The notes beneath the pieces were generated by a model. It saw only the letters and a program-made list of their open reading frames with translations. It did not search any database and was not told the origin of the DNA. Both the position numbers and the translations under genes were made by a program. DNA of 64,000 nt from Silene conica (taxonomy: Eukaryota > Streptophyta > Magnoliopsida > Caryophyllales > Caryophyllaceae), in NCBI GenBank assembly GCA_029255685.2, contig CM055316.2, forward strand, positions 76,444,861-76,508,860, written 5' to 3'. Shown piece by piece: positions 11,660 through 24,519 of this stretch. Each line of letters begins with the position of its first letter. Position 1 is the stretch's first letter.

Positions 11660-12200
11660 TTCAATATTGCTTACATGCAATAATTTGTTACTCTGTATAT
11701 CTGAAATTATTTTCTTTTTTCCTTTGAAATGAGCGAGACTAGTGTATATGGAATTTATCAAATTAGCTAATATTAGGTAAATCATTTAAAAAGTACTATT
11801 CATATTAATTAACCTAAATACCTAATTAATAAGTGTTGGTAATTTAAGTGAATTATCATTTTCTCTTTAACTAACCGGGATTTACCTGAGGTCGTAATAA
11901 GCTCAAGTTGCTACGAATTATGATGCAAGTTCAAGAGTTTGAAATACACACCCACAAATAGATGTGAATTTGGCCAAGTACTTATAAAGTCTTGTGAGTT
12001 TGTTTCGACTCTGGGAGGCGGACGTTATACGTGGTATCAAGATTATAAGGAAGAACGAAGAACAAAGGTATTTCATTATCTCAATCTTATTATATTGAGA
12101 AGGTACTTATAAAATTTAAGTATATATGATGATTATTCTCCGATTTGTATCTATGTGGATCCAAGAGTAAAACTTATACTCATAATGCAGTTTGAGTATT
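11660..12200. other. AT-rich stretch without a recognised gene
   Basis: No gene is seen. Around 11870-12060 there may be remnants of a retroelement leader (gtggtatcaagattataag near 12031), leading into the decayed pol fragments that follow. Confidence 0.35.
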
Positions 12201-12204
12201 CGCA

Positions 12205-12410
12205 AGTCATGGCCCTTTAATATATGTATTGATGAGTACAAGACCAGATATTGCTTATGCGGTAGGAAAATTAAGTGGATACACAAGTAATCCAAGTACT
12301 CATCATTGGGTGGCGGTTAAATGTATTGAAGTTCTTAAAAAACATGAAAAATAGTTTGACATATATGGGAAATCCATCGATAATAAAAGGATATTTGGAT
12401 CTAAATTGGA
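12205..12410 (+). pseudogene. Decayed Ty1-copia RT/RNase H fragment
   Basis: The plus strand shows a copia-like STRPDIAYAVGKLSGY stretch followed by PSTHHWVAVK, the region linking reverse transcriptase to RNase H. It breaks at a stop near 12352, and frames change beyond it. There are no LTRs around it, so it is a short, old fragment. Confidence 0.65.
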
Positions 12411-12424
12411 TCACCAATATAAAA

Positions 12425-12635
12425 GATCAGGACCCTACAGGCCTGCGACCTGGTCCTAAGGAAAGTCTTCCAGAACACCAAGAATCGTTAAGCAGGAAAA
12501 TTTGCCTATAATTAGGAAGGTCTCTGCCAAGTGGAAAGTGTAATCGGAAATGGAGTCTACCGACTTATGAAAATAGATGGCCATATGGTTCCAGATCATG
12601 GAACATCATCCACCTCAAGAAATATTTCATCTAAG
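12425..12635 (+). pseudogene. Decayed Ty3-gypsy pol C-terminal fragment
   Basis: Across frames the plus strand shows GDLVLRK-like, GKFAYN and WNIIHLKKYFI-like pieces. These are the signature of the extreme C-terminus of gypsy Pol (the W/PY...RxWN..HLkkYY region). In-frame stops and frame changes show it is dead. It abuts the copia fragment at 12205, so the block is a patchwork of two element classes. Confidence 0.6.
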
Positions 12636-12639
12636 TGAT

Positions 12640-14046
12640 AATTAAGGTCAGTGATGTGTGTCTTTTCTATAAGTTTATTCTACTATTTGCACGCATTTCT
12701 ATACACATTAGATGCTATTGGGAGTTATTTTAGTGTCAAATTCTCTACATTAAATTGAATTAGACCCTTACTTGATTATCGACAATAGTTTGGAGTGATA
12801 CTATGAGGTTCATATTGCTAGCGCCTACTTTGAAGTGTAATAACTCGAGTTCTACAAATGATAAGCAACACTCATATGAACCGAGTCACATGATCAACAT
12901 TAAACAATATCACGCACATAAGATCCAAATAATTACCCACAAATGTGCATAATCAAAATAACTTAGAGCTCTGAATAACCTGTAAGTCAACAACCAAGTA
13001 CTCAGTCTGCTAGAAAAGTCCTCAGCAAGCAGGTCAGCAACCTGGTACCAGTCTACTAGAAAAGTCACCGATAATGTCAGCAGCTCGGTACTCAGACTAC
13101 CAAAAAGCGATTCTACCAGGTTCCAGGTTTTGTTCAAAACACACACTTTACGGCTTTACCTTTCCAGAAAGTATTTCTTAGTTAAATCTTTTTAATACCT
13201 TTTTCTACATTATGTTTTGCAAATTAACTTTTAAAAATATGCTCGATAACCAATACTATTGAACTGTCTTTACAAACAATCTCGTAGAGGATCCATGCAT
13301 TGATTATTTTTTTACTTAGAAATATGACTTGTATGATTTACATTGATAATAAAATTTAATTTGAGAACCCTGCTTTTTACATTTTCGATTTTCAACCAGT
13401 TATGTTTTTTTTATGGTTAGATAGAACAATCCTTTTTAAGTTAATCTTTTAAGTTTTCATTCGAAAAAAATAAAATAAAAGTTTGCAAAACTAATCTGGT
13501 GAAACTCGTAAGTCAAACATAGAGCTTGCGCCTGTGGCTAAGTACCTAAAACCCGAACGACTACGCTCCTGAACTACTTAACACCCACGCAAACGGGACT
13601 CATTTGAACAACGCGGGCGAAATAATCCCATAGAGCGGACAACTAAATCTCAGGGCCTCCAATCAACGAAGCCGACTAACAAACAGCGAAGTGCACACAC
13701 TACAAAACAGAACTACGCCAGAAAGGCAAAGCACAACGATTTTTAAAAAGAAAAAAACATCCATAACAGGTGCATAGCTAGTAAGCAAAATACATCTTCC
13801 TCCCTTGAGTAAGGCAAACATACTGGCATCAGAATTGTTCAAACAAACCAAACAAAATAAAGTTTTGTTCACATGGCGCATGACTAACTAAGGAGAAAGC
13901 TAAAAAAAGAGACGCAAGAGCCATAGTCAATCCACCACGACATGCTCTACAAGTCCAGCACTGGATCCAAACTCTAAAGGGGGTTGGACATCTGGAGCCT
14001 AACTGATCAACTACAAAGTCAGGCATCTCCTCAACAACGGGAGGCT
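12640..14046. other. Degenerate repeat region without a clear gene
   Basis: No intact gene is seen. At about 12980-13110 a loose repeat of 'actagaaaagtc' and 'cagcaagcaggtcagcaacctgg' motifs occurs. From 13500 the sequence becomes less AT-rich and grades into minus-strand gypsy-like debris. Short frames here lack recognisable domains. Confidence 0.4.
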
Positions 14047-14274
14047 CACAACCTCCGACAGGACCCCCAAGTCAATCTTTTCAGGAAAAGCGTCAGCAAA
14101 TAGTCTTTCCTCCTCCAGATCCCAGGCTAGATGCTTGTCCTCCTGGAACTCCTTGATGCAAGTGATCTTCATTTCCTAAAAGGAGCAGGCAACAACATCA
14201 GTTAAGGCCTTAGACAACTCAACATTTTCCCCTTTCAGCACATTGACTTCATCTGCAACACCCTCATAACTCGA
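14047..14274 (-). pseudogene. Degenerate gypsy-like coding fragment, part 1
   Basis: The minus strand encodes charged, helical sequence (VADEVNVLKGENVELSKALT, then a stop, then QEDKHLAWDLEEERLFADAF). It resembles the C-terminal helical part of plant gypsy gag-like proteins. It runs straight into Copia-1 at 14275 and continues beyond the far side of that element near 31636, so Copia-1 split it. Confidence 0.4.
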
Positions 14275-15422
14275 TGTTAGGTTTATTAACCCTTTTAGTC
14301 ATACTAATATTATTATCATATAATTAGTTGAACTTATGCATGCTTAACAAAAGATTAAACGAGATTCAAGAGGAAGAACAAGCTTCCTTACATTGCTAGT
14401 CTCGGCTAAAATAGGGCACAAGTGAATAAGTCACCTTCTTCACTTGTTCTTGAGCTTATCACACGGATGATCCTCCTTGAGCCTTCAAAGAGATGGCCTC
14501 CAAAAGATGAACACCAATACACACTACACTCAATGTTTTGTATGTTATTTTGCTAGAACAATATACAAAAAAATCTCTAGTTCACAAAGGAGGCTACACG
14601 GTTTTAGTGTTTGAATTAGGGAGAGTTTTCTTTCTTTTTCTCACTAATACAAAACCCTAACAAACAACATGAATGAATGAGGGAACAAAATTCTCTTTTG
14701 TTCTCCTCAAGGTGGTGGCCGGGTGGTGGGATAAGAGTGCCCAATGGATGGCACCTTAATATTCTACAATGTTTCCCACTCAAGCCATAAGCATTAAATA
14801 GATGTCCTTCATATGTTCCTCACATTAGGAAATATGTAATGTTGTATATATGTGTGTGTGATAACACACGGTCCATGTCACAAAAATGGACTCATACATA
14901 ATATTAGTTGGGACAATTTGGTTTACGTAATTTGTAGTTTAACTTTTAAACTCTTTATCGTAAATCTAAAAGTAATTCAAATAATTACTTATATCTATTT
15001 AATCGTATTTTATTACTACAACAATTGTAGTTAAATTAATTCATTCGAGTAATTTTATGTTTCATAAACATATAAGTAATAGCGATGACATTTCGATCAC
15101 TAAAACGTTTTAATTTATAATCTTATTATAAATTTCTCCTTATATTATTTATAAACTAGAAATGAACTAACTCGTATCAATATACAGTTATTTCATTTAT
15201 CATTAAGAGAGTTTTCCTAAAGGTGTGACCTAAAGGGATCAACTGGTCACCACCGTCATTACGACAGTAATGTCAAACTCTAGCAAGCCAATCATTACCG
15301 ATTAATGTTGACCAGTTGACTTATGATAAAGAATCATCCCATGAATATTCTTTTATAGAGATTTGTCAATTAATTATATTATTGACGTGATCACATTATT
15401 GTCGAGGACACTTACTCCAACA
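14275..15422 (-). repeat. Copia-1 3' LTR (1148 bp)
   Basis: Starts tgttaggtttattaaccc and ends ctccaaca on the plus strand. It is nearly identical to the copy at 26452-31630 once the CACTA insertion is removed. By eye there are about ten differences, for example ttacgacagt/ttgcgacagt, so it is a fairly young insertion. On the minus strand a purine-rich tract (gacaagtgggagat) sits directly before it, as expected for second-strand priming. Confidence 0.9.
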
Positions 15423-16224
15423 ATCTCCCACTTGTCCCCACAAGTGTGGATCACCGATTCTCTTGTTCTATTACATCATCTCCCACTCAATGCAAGGTGT
15501 CTTACAGGTCGTACTTGCACGTGATCAAATCAATAGTGGTTTTTCTCGATATGGAGTGTAACTGATAGACCGGAATTATCTACCATAGATAGTCTCCGAG
15601 CGTGGCCACGCATTTCCAGTTCACTACTCCTCGAGTGGCCTTGAGATTTAAGATAACCCTGACAAGGGGCAAAACAATTCCTATTCGACTGTTCTCCTTG
15701 GCTAACATCGTCCATTGTGACCCAAAATATGCCCATTTGACCCCTTTTACGGAAGATCGTAGAACATAAATTAAAGTCATTCTGAATTATGTCACTTTTA
15801 GAGCAACCAATCTCTAGTCTAGTCTAAGAATCGACTCATAAGAATATATATAGTAGCTCTTGCCACGACCAGGCTCCAATGAATTCTAAAGAACTCTATA
15901 AGCGGTCACTGCCCGACACAAGTGTACTTTAAAGTTTGTCTATATGATCGACTAGTCATCTCTTATGGCTCTATGGTGTTAGAACTCACCATCAATCGCA
16001 TCATAATCTAGTCACTTCGAGACGTCACCTCATATAAGTGACTAGGGGCATTACTAAGTTAATCCAGTTCATTTTGATCGACAGGGTTCAACAATTGTCT
16101 TACAATCCTGTTTGGATTTAACAAAGTACATTAAATAAAATAAGTTATAAAACTTTAAATGATGAACAAGATTATCTTATATGAACGCAAAAACAACATT
16201 TTTCATTTCATATCGTATAATCGA
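15423..16224 (-). other. Copia-1 region between pol and 3' LTR
   Basis: About 800 bp of non-coding internal sequence lies between the pol stop and the polypurine tract on the minus strand. No further open frame or recognised motif was seen. Copia elements often carry a short spacer here; this one is longer than usual. Confidence 0.5.
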
Positions 16225-19200
16225 TTACACATTGGGTAAACTCTTAAGACCCATAGAATGAGCATGAGAATCATGTTTGACCTGCGACAAGGGTTTGGTT
16301 AAAGGATCAGCCACATTATCGCCTGTCCCAACCTTACAAATCGCTATTTCCTTCCTATCAATGAAATCCCGAATTACATGATATTTTCTTGGTACATGTC
16401 TAGACTTATTACTAGACTTTGGCTCCTTAGCCTGAAAGACAGCACCACTGTTATCACAGTACAGGGTGATAGGATCTTCAGCATTTGAAACTACTCTTAG
16501 TCCCTCGATGAATTGCCTTATCCATACTGCTTCCTTAGCAGCTTCTGATGCTGCAATGTACTCTGCTTCCGTTGTAGAATCCGCAACGACTGGTTCTTTG
16601 AAGCTCTTCCAACTAATGGCACCACCATTCAAGATAAAGACAAATCCAACCTGGGATTTAAAATCGTCTTTATCTGTTTGGAAGCTTGCATCTGTGTAAC
16701 CCTTTACACACAAATCTTCTTCCCCTCCAAACACTAAGTACGAATCCTTAGTCCTTTTTAAGTACTTAAGGATGTTCTTGACTGCAATCCAGTGACTTTC
16801 ACCTGGATTTGCTTGATATCTACTAGTCATGCTCAAAGCATACGAGACATCTGGACGAGTGCATATCATGGCGTACATGATAGATCCCACGGCGGAAGCA
16901 TAAGGGATCATTTTCATGCGTTCAACATCCTTGGGCTCCGTGGGGGATTGAGACTTTTTCAATATGATTCCACTTCCCATGGGGATAAACCCTCTCTTGG
17001 AATTTCCATGTTGAACCGTCGAAGAATCTTATCGATATAAGATTCTTGACTTAGTGCCAATATCCTCTTGGACCTATCTCTATAGATCCGGATACCTAAT
17101 ATGCATTGTGCATTTCCTAGATCTTTCATCTGAAAATGGTTACCTAACCATCCTTTTACTGATGAAAGCATTGGAACATCATTTCCAATGAGTAGTATGT
17201 CATCCACATACAAGATTAGGAATACAACATTGCTCCCATTGAATTTCATATATAGACAAGGTTCCTCGACACTTCGAGTGAAACCATTTTCTTTTATGAC
17301 TTCATTGAAGCGATGATTCCAACTCCTGGATGCTTGCTTGAGACCATAGATGGATCTCTTAAGCTTGCATACCTTGTTAGGATTTTTAGGATCTTCAAAA
17401 CCCTCAGGTTGTATCATATACACATCCTCCTTTAAATGCCCATTTAAGAAGGCGGTTTTGACGTCCATTTGCCACACTTCATAGTCATGAAATGCGGCAA
17501 TCGCTAACATTATCCTAATGGATCTTAGCATGGCTACTGGAGCAAAGGTTTCGTCATAATGAAGACCTTGAACTTGGGAAAATCCCTTAGCTACTAGCCT
17601 AGCTTTATAGACATCATCATGTCCCTCTATGCCATTCTTTACCTTGAATATCCACTTGCATTGGAGAGGTCTCATCTCCTTAGTCAAGTCTACTAAGTCT
17701 CATACTTGGTTTTGATGCATAGAATCCATCTCGGATGCCATGGCCTCTTGCCATTTGGCGGAGTCAGGACTAGAGATTGCAGCTTTGTAAGTGGTAGGCT
17801 CATCACTTTCCAAAAGTAATACGTCTAGGCTACCATCTTCCTCAATTAGTCCAACATACCTATCAGGTTGATGTGGAACCCTACTCGACCTCCTGGGTTG
17901 AATAGGTACCGAAGCGGAGGAAGAAGGAACATCTTCATCTGTCTCAGCTTCAGTTTGTGGCTCTTGAACTTCTCGAACTTCATTAAGTTCAAAATTTCTC
18001 CCACTCTGTCTCTTAGAAATAAACTCCTTTTCTAAGAAGACAGCCTCAAAAGACACAAACACTTTGTTTTCATGAGGTTTGTAGAAGTGGTAGCCACGTG
18101 AGGTGGTTGGATAACCAACAAAAATGCATTTTTCGGACCGTGGAGCAAGTTTGTCATCGGTCTTTACCTTGACATATGCCTCACATCCCCATATTTTCAT
18201 ATAGGATAAGTTAGGAACCTTTCCCTTCCACATCTCATATGGATCTTATCGGTCGCTTTCGTTGGACTATTGTTCAACGATTTGATGGCAGTGAGGATCG
18301 CAAATCCCCAAAATGAATCAGGTAAATCAGCTTGGCTCATCATTGATCGGACCATATCCAATAAGGTTCGATTCCTCCTTTCTGCCACACCATTAAATTG
18401 CGGTGTTCCTGGAGGTGAAAGTTGTGACACAATGCCACATTCTTTTAGATGTGAGTCAAATTCATTGCTAAGATATTCACCACCACGATCGGATCGTAGT
18501 GTCTTAATCTTTCTGCCGAGTTTGTTTTCTACTTCATTTTGAAATTCTTTAAATTTCTTGAAGGCTTCACTCTTATATTTCATTAAGTAGATATACCCAT
18601 ACCTACTTAAATCATCGGTGAAGGTAATGAAATAGTCATAATTGCCTCTAGCGGTGATTGTTAGTGGTCCACATACATCCGTATGTATGAGCCCTAATAA
18701 CTCACTAGCTCGTGTCCCTTTGCCACTAAAAGGATTACGAGTCATCTTTCCTAGAAGGCAAGCCTCGCATGTACCATAGGATTCATATTCGAATGGTTTA
18801 ATTATATTGGTCTTTACCAATCTTTTGATGCGATTTTCATTTATGTGACCAAGTCGACAATGCCAAACATACGATTCATTTGGGTCACTTGTTTTTATCC
18901 TTTTGTTATTAACGTTATAGACATTCTTAGACGAGTCCGAAGTTTCCAAAACATAGATTCCATTAATTGAATTGGCATGGCCAACAACCATGTCATTCTT
19001 AGAAATTACACAACAATTGTTTTTAATGGAAAAATTATATCCCTCAATGTCTAACATTGCAACAGAAATAATGTTTTTTGGAAAGAGACGGTACAAAATA
19101 ACAATTATTTAAATGTAACTCGTATCCACTTGACAAGGCAAGAGTGCAAGTCCCTTTTGAAGTGGCCGCTATCCGAGCTCCATTTCCTGGTCGGAGATCC

Positions 19201-19672
19201 ATATCACCCTTGTCTACTTTCTCCACTTCTCTTAAACCCTGCAAACGATTACAAAGGTGAGAACCACAACCAGTATCCAATACCCATGTTGTGTTGGATG
19301 TAAAATTAATGTCAATAACAAAAAATTCGGATTTGGAATTACCTAACGGAATCACAAGACCTTCTTGGATATGACGTAAGTACTTGGAGCAATTCCTCTT
19401 CCAATGGCCCATGGGCCATGACACTACAATAGTGGCATCGCCCCTTTTGTAACTTTCTCTTCTTCTTCTTAATCTTTGCAAGACCTTTCTTGCTATAGAG
19501 CTCCCACTAGCTTCATCATAAGCTCTTCCTTCAAGTATAAGGCATCCAATTCTTCATTTAGCTCATCTATATAAGCCATGTCAAGAAGTGGACCTTTGGG
19601 AGGTGGGAGAGAAGTAATAAAGTTAACATTGCCATCCGGACCCGTTCCGAAATGAACTTCTCTAGTAGTATC
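16225..19672 (-). pseudogene. Copia-1 gag (partial)-protease-integrase-RT-RNase H, broken
   Basis: On the minus strand: zinc-knuckle-like CHYC...HWKRNC and protease DTGCGSH within 19481-19044. The integrase has HCRLGHI, CLLGK and a catalytic core ending GVAERRNRTLL (19096-18197). The linker is 18233-17700. RT includes QMDVKTAFLNG and YVDDILL (17687-16959). RNase H includes KGYTDASF and YCDNSGA (16980-16225). Frame breaks lie near 19080, 18235 and 16970, with a stop near 17698 between linker and RT. Only about 85 codons separate the gag start from the knuckle region, so most of gag is deleted. No restored product is given. Confidence 0.85.
19668..19672. repeat. Target-site duplication of Copia-2 (left)
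   Basis: GTATC here matches GTATC at 24515-24519. This marks where Copia-2 entered the gag region of Copia-1. Copia-1 sequence resumes beyond 24519. Confidence 0.9.
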
Positions 19673-19960
19673 TGTTAAGGATGGAAACAAATAAACATAT
19701 TGCATAATCAAAGGAAAAGATTTTGTACGTATGTATCTTATTATGGATATAATATTGTATTCCATTGTATGTATTATTTGCTTCCCTTTAATATTTTATT
19801 CTATACTAAAGTACATACTAGGTAATATTCTCTACGTAAGCATATATTGTACTTGCATGTGTATATAAGCCCATGCACTCTCATTGTAAAGTATGCAATA
19901 AAATATTCTCATCCATTTACTCTGCTTTACATTCAATACTCTTACGTAGCTACTCTTATA
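19673..19960 (+). repeat. Copia-2 5' LTR (288 bp)
   Basis: Starts tgttaaggatggaaac and ends tactcttata. It contains a TATA-like gtgtatataagccc near 19858 that should serve as the element's own promoter. It is followed at once by the primer-binding site. Confidence 0.92.
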
Positions 19961-20002
19961 TGGTATCAACGCCTTCGATCCGACGCACTCATCAACTTAA
20001 CC

Positions 20003-23000
20003 ATGGCTCAACACGCTATCATCCTTCCCAACGCCGGACAACCCGCCACACCCATCATCTTTGTCAACCTCTCCCAATGCACCAAACTAACAACCACCAA
20101 CTACACCCAATGGGCCTTCCAAATCCAATCGTTCCTTGAAGGTCTCGAACTCTTTCAATTCATAGACGGCAGTCACCCATGTCCACCCAAAACAATTGTT
20201 GTTGACAACAAATCCACCACTAACCCGGCCTACACAACTTGGTCGCGACAAGATCGGTTGTTGCTAGCCTCACTTGTCGGCACACTCGATGACACCACAG
20301 CCCCTCTTGTGACCAAATCCCCGTCATCGCAAGAGGCATGGAACACCCTATCCTCCACTTATGCTAACCCCTCTAGGGGCCATATTCTGCAAATCAAAAC
20401 CCGACTCGAATCCATCACAAAAACACCTAACCAAACTATTACCGAATATATGCATAAAATCAAGACCTGCACTCTCGAACTTGCCAATCTCGGGAAACCC
20501 ATGGATCCCGAAGATATCATTGTCAAAGTCCTTCGCGGACTCGACTCCACTCGATACCGTGCTATCAAGGAGACAGTCGAGGCTCGTGATACACCCATCT
20601 CCTTTGATGCCCTACACGAAAAACTAATCAACTATGAACTACAATATCCAGAAACTACCTCTGCCAATGCCCTCCCAACAACAGCCTTTGCCGCTCAATA
20701 CCGTAATCAATACCACAAATACCAACCTCGCTCAACCCACACCGCTGCCGAAACCTCTGCCCAACCAAAAGATCCTTCCATTTGCCAATATTGTGGCTAC
20801 AAAGGTCACACTCTCCTAAATTGTCGCAACTTTAAGAAAGCCCACCCTTCCTTTAACATCATACCCTATACTCGTCCCAACAATCGCTACCCTAACCCAC
20901 GCCCCCAAGCCCATACTGCAACTGCTACTTCCTCACCTCCGAAATCATGGCTTGTCGACAGTGGTGCAACCCACCACATCACAAATGACCTCTCAAACCT
21001 TGCTCTTCATGCTCCATATGATGGTCCGGATGATGTCATCATTGGTGATGGCTCCTCCATCCCCATCTCCAATATAGGTTCTTTCGATATTTCCCTTTCC
21101 TCTCATTCTCTTAAATTTCGTAATGTCCTTCACGCGCCATTAATCTCGTGTAATATATTATCCGTCTCTCAATTCTGTCTCGATAACAATGCCCTAATCG
21201 AATTCTCTTCTTCTGCTTTTGTCTTTAAGGATGCGTCGACGGGCCGGGTCCTTCTTCACGGCACTCTTGATCGTGGTATCTATACCTGGTATCCGTCCTC
21301 TTCCCGAGTTCTTCACACCAAGACGTCATCTACTATGTTATGGCACCACCGTCTTGGCCATCCCGCTCTTCCTGTTTTTTCATTTCTCAAAAGCAATTTT
21401 AATTTACCAATTTCAGTTTCTAATTTTGATTATTGTAATGCGTGCAAACTCAATAAATGCCACAAACTTCCCTTTTCTACATCCACTCTTAAATCACACA
21501 CCCCCCTCGAACTTATTTTCTCGGATGTTTGGTCTTCACCGATCCAATCTCATGACGGTTTTAAATATTATGTTATATTCGTTGACCATTTCACTAAATA
21601 TACATGGCTTTACCCATTACAAAAGAAATCCGATACACTTAATGTTTTTCTGCAATTTAAATTACTCGTCGAAAAATATTTTAACAGACCCATTGTTCAA
21701 ATGTTTTCCGATAATGGTGGCGAATTTATTAAAATAACTCCGACTCTCCTTCAAAATGGTATATCCCACCTCACTTCGCCACCTCATACGCCTGAGCACA
21801 ATGGGTATGCCGAACGGCGACACCGTCACATTGTTGAAACAGGACTCTCCCTTCTTTCTCATGCAAAACTCCCAACTTGTTTTTGGTCTAATGCCCTTAA
21901 CACGGCAGTATATCTCATTAACCGATTACCCACAACAACACTACAAAACGACTCACCTTATTTTCGTTTATTCAATACAAATCCAAACTACTTGAAACTC
22001 CGTGCTTTCGGATGCCTCTGCTACCCATGGTTACGACCTTACTCCTCTAACAAACTAGACCCCAAGTCTATTGCTTGTGTTTTTCTCGGATATTCAAAAT
22101 CTCAAAGTGCCTACCATTGTTTAGACCCTAAAACAAATCGACTATATACGTCGCGACACGTTACATTTGTCGAAAGTGAATTTCCATATTCTGCTCTAGT
22201 CTCTCATAAACCTCCTGCTCCCTCTTATATCTCATCCAACTCATCTGATTGGTGTACATCACCAATCATGTTCCTTACTCCTAACTACCACTATCCCTCT
22301 CCCACAAATATTACACCACCACATTCACCCAGGACCACATCACCACACTCACCAACATCCCCTAATTCTCACGTAACAACACCACCTGCTTCTACCACCG
22401 CTCCTCACTCACACCCAACCAACTCACCACACTCGCCAACCGCCCACGACCCTCTCATACCTACACCACCTGATTCTCCCACCGCCCCTTACTCTCCCTC
22501 CACCACAACCTCTGACTCTCCTCCTAATTCACCCGCTCCCACTAACCAACCCGCATCACCTCGGCCAAACCCCACAGCAACTACTGTTCCAACCCGACAC
22601 GTTGTGACCCGCCTCTCAAATGATATCCGTAAGCCTAATCCCATATATGCTAACCTAGCCATCACAACGAACCCGCACTCACTACCGAAAACCGCCAAAC
22701 AAGCCCTAACCCAACCCAAATGGCGTGAAGCTATGGTTGAGGAGTACAATGCGTTACTTCGAAATAACACGTGGTCTCTAGTTCCCGCACCAGAGGCTCA
22801 CAATGTGATCGGTTGCAAATGGGTATTCCGGGTAAAATATAATCCAGACAATACAATTCAAAAATACAAAGCACGATTAGTTGCGAAAGGGTTTCACCAA
22901 CAACATGGGATTGACTATACCGATACTTTCAGCCCGGTCGTAAAACCGGTTACTATACGGTTACTACTTTCAATAGCACTTAGTCAAGGATGGCACTTCC

Positions 23001-24248
23001 GACAACTCGACATCAACAATGCTTTCCTCCAAGGTACGCTTCATGAAACCGTTTACATGAGTCAACCACCGGGTTTTCCTAGTAATGCTAATCCTACACA
23101 TGTGTGTCGTCTACAAAAAGCTATTTACGGCCTTAAACAAGCACCTCGCGCATGGTATACCGAACTAAAAAAATTATCTCATTACTTTCGGTTTTCACGC
23201 TACACTGTCAGACCCCTCACTTTTTATTTACAAAACAAAGACAAACATGTTGTATGCCCTAGTATACGTAGATGATATAATAATTACCGGCCCATCTCAC
23301 ACGTTCCTTCACACGTTTGTGACTCAATGTGCAAGACGCTTCTCTCTAAAAGACTTAGGTCCTCTATCCTACTTCCTAGGTATAGAAGTTACACCTAACG
23401 AAAAAGGTCTCCTGCTCGCACAAACTAAATACATCTACGATATTTTACAACGTTATGAAATGCTCGATAGCAAACCATCCACCACTCCCATGCTTCCCCA
23501 TCCTCCACTCACTATGGATCCCAAAGCACTTGTATGTGACATTACATCCTATCGTTCGGCAGTAGGAAGTTTACAATACCTATCTATTACACGCCCCGAT
23601 ATATCCTATTCAGTCAACAAACTTGCGCAATATATGCAAAAACCGCAAGACCTACATTGGACTGCCCTAAAACGATTACTTCGATACTTACATGGTACTA
23701 TGCATCTCGGTATCCAACTACATCGACACAACCCTCTTCAATTACATGCCTTCAGCGATGCTGACTGGGCCGGTGACAAAGAAACATACGTTTCAACCTC
23801 CGGCTATCTCGTTTACATTGGCAAAAACCCGATAGCTTGGGCCTCCAAAAAGCAACCTACACTTGCCCGCTCTTCTACCGAGGCTGAGTTCCGAGCTGTT
23901 GCTGACACAACCTCTGAAATAATGTGGGTTAAATCTCTTCTAACTGAACTTGGTATCACGTTTAATTCACCACCCGCCATTTACTGTGATAACTTAAGTG
24001 CAACTCATTACTCGGCGAATCCCGTCTTTCACTCACGTATGAAACATGTAGCCTTAGCGTTTCACTTTGTTCGAGAACAAGTACAAGCTGGTCAGTTACG
24101 AGTAACTCATATAAGCGGTGATGATCAACTTGCCGATGCTCTAACCAAACCCTTAGCACGTCCGTGGTTCGCTACTCTATTATCCAAGATTGGATTATTC
24201 GACGGACAATCCATCTTGCGGGGGAATGTTAAGGATGGAAACAAATAA
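20003..24248 (+). pseudogene. Copia-2 gag-pol with one frame break
   Basis: The polyprotein starts [13 protein letters not shown] at 20003. In order it has gag, zinc knuckle [14 protein letters not shown] (near 20790), protease LVDSGATHH (near 20950), integrase zinc motif and core (HHRLGHP to [11 protein letters not shown]), a long proline/serine/threonine linker, RT ([28 protein letters not shown]) and RNase H (DADWAG, YCDN). It is about 1.4 thousand codons. The frame breaks once near 23200, inside RT just upstream of the YVDD site; the second frame carries on to TAA at 24246-24248, inside the right LTR. That single lesion probably inactivates this copy. No joined protein is given. Confidence 0.9.
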
Positions 24249-24514
24249 ACATATTGCATAATCAAAGGAAAAGATTCTGTACGTATGTATCTTATTATGG
24301 ATATAATATTGTATTCCATTGTATGTATTATTTGCTTCCCTTTAATATTTTATTCTATACTAAAGTACATACTAGGTAATATTCTCTACGTAAGCATATA
24401 TTGTACTTGCATGTGTATATAAGCCCATGCACTCTCATTGTAAAGTATGCAATAAAATATTCTCATCCATTTACTCTGCTTTACATTCAATACTCTTACG
24501 TAGCTACTCTTATA
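24227..24514 (+). repeat. Copia-2 3' LTR (288 bp)
   Basis: Same sequence as 19673-19960 with one visible substitution. The pol stop codon lies 22 bp inside it. Confidence 0.92.
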
Positions 24515-24519
24515 GTATC

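Larger units (their letters stand above)
19673..24514 (+). mobile_element. Copia-2: complete Ty1-copia element nested in Copia-1
   Basis: It has 288-bp LTRs at 19673-19960 and 24227-24514, a 5-bp duplication GTATC, a PBS-like tggtatcaacgcc directly after the left LTR at 19961, and a purine tract (gcgggggaa) before the right LTR. The total is 4842 bp. The LTRs differ at one visible site (gattttgta/gattctgta), so insertion is recent and later than Copia-1. The domain order protease-integrase-RT-RNase H confirms copia. Confidence 0.95.

Noticed and set aside
14852-15034. Pair of similar small frames at 14852 and 31051
   Set aside because: These are the same non-coding segment in the two Copia-1 LTRs; the match is explained by LTR identity.
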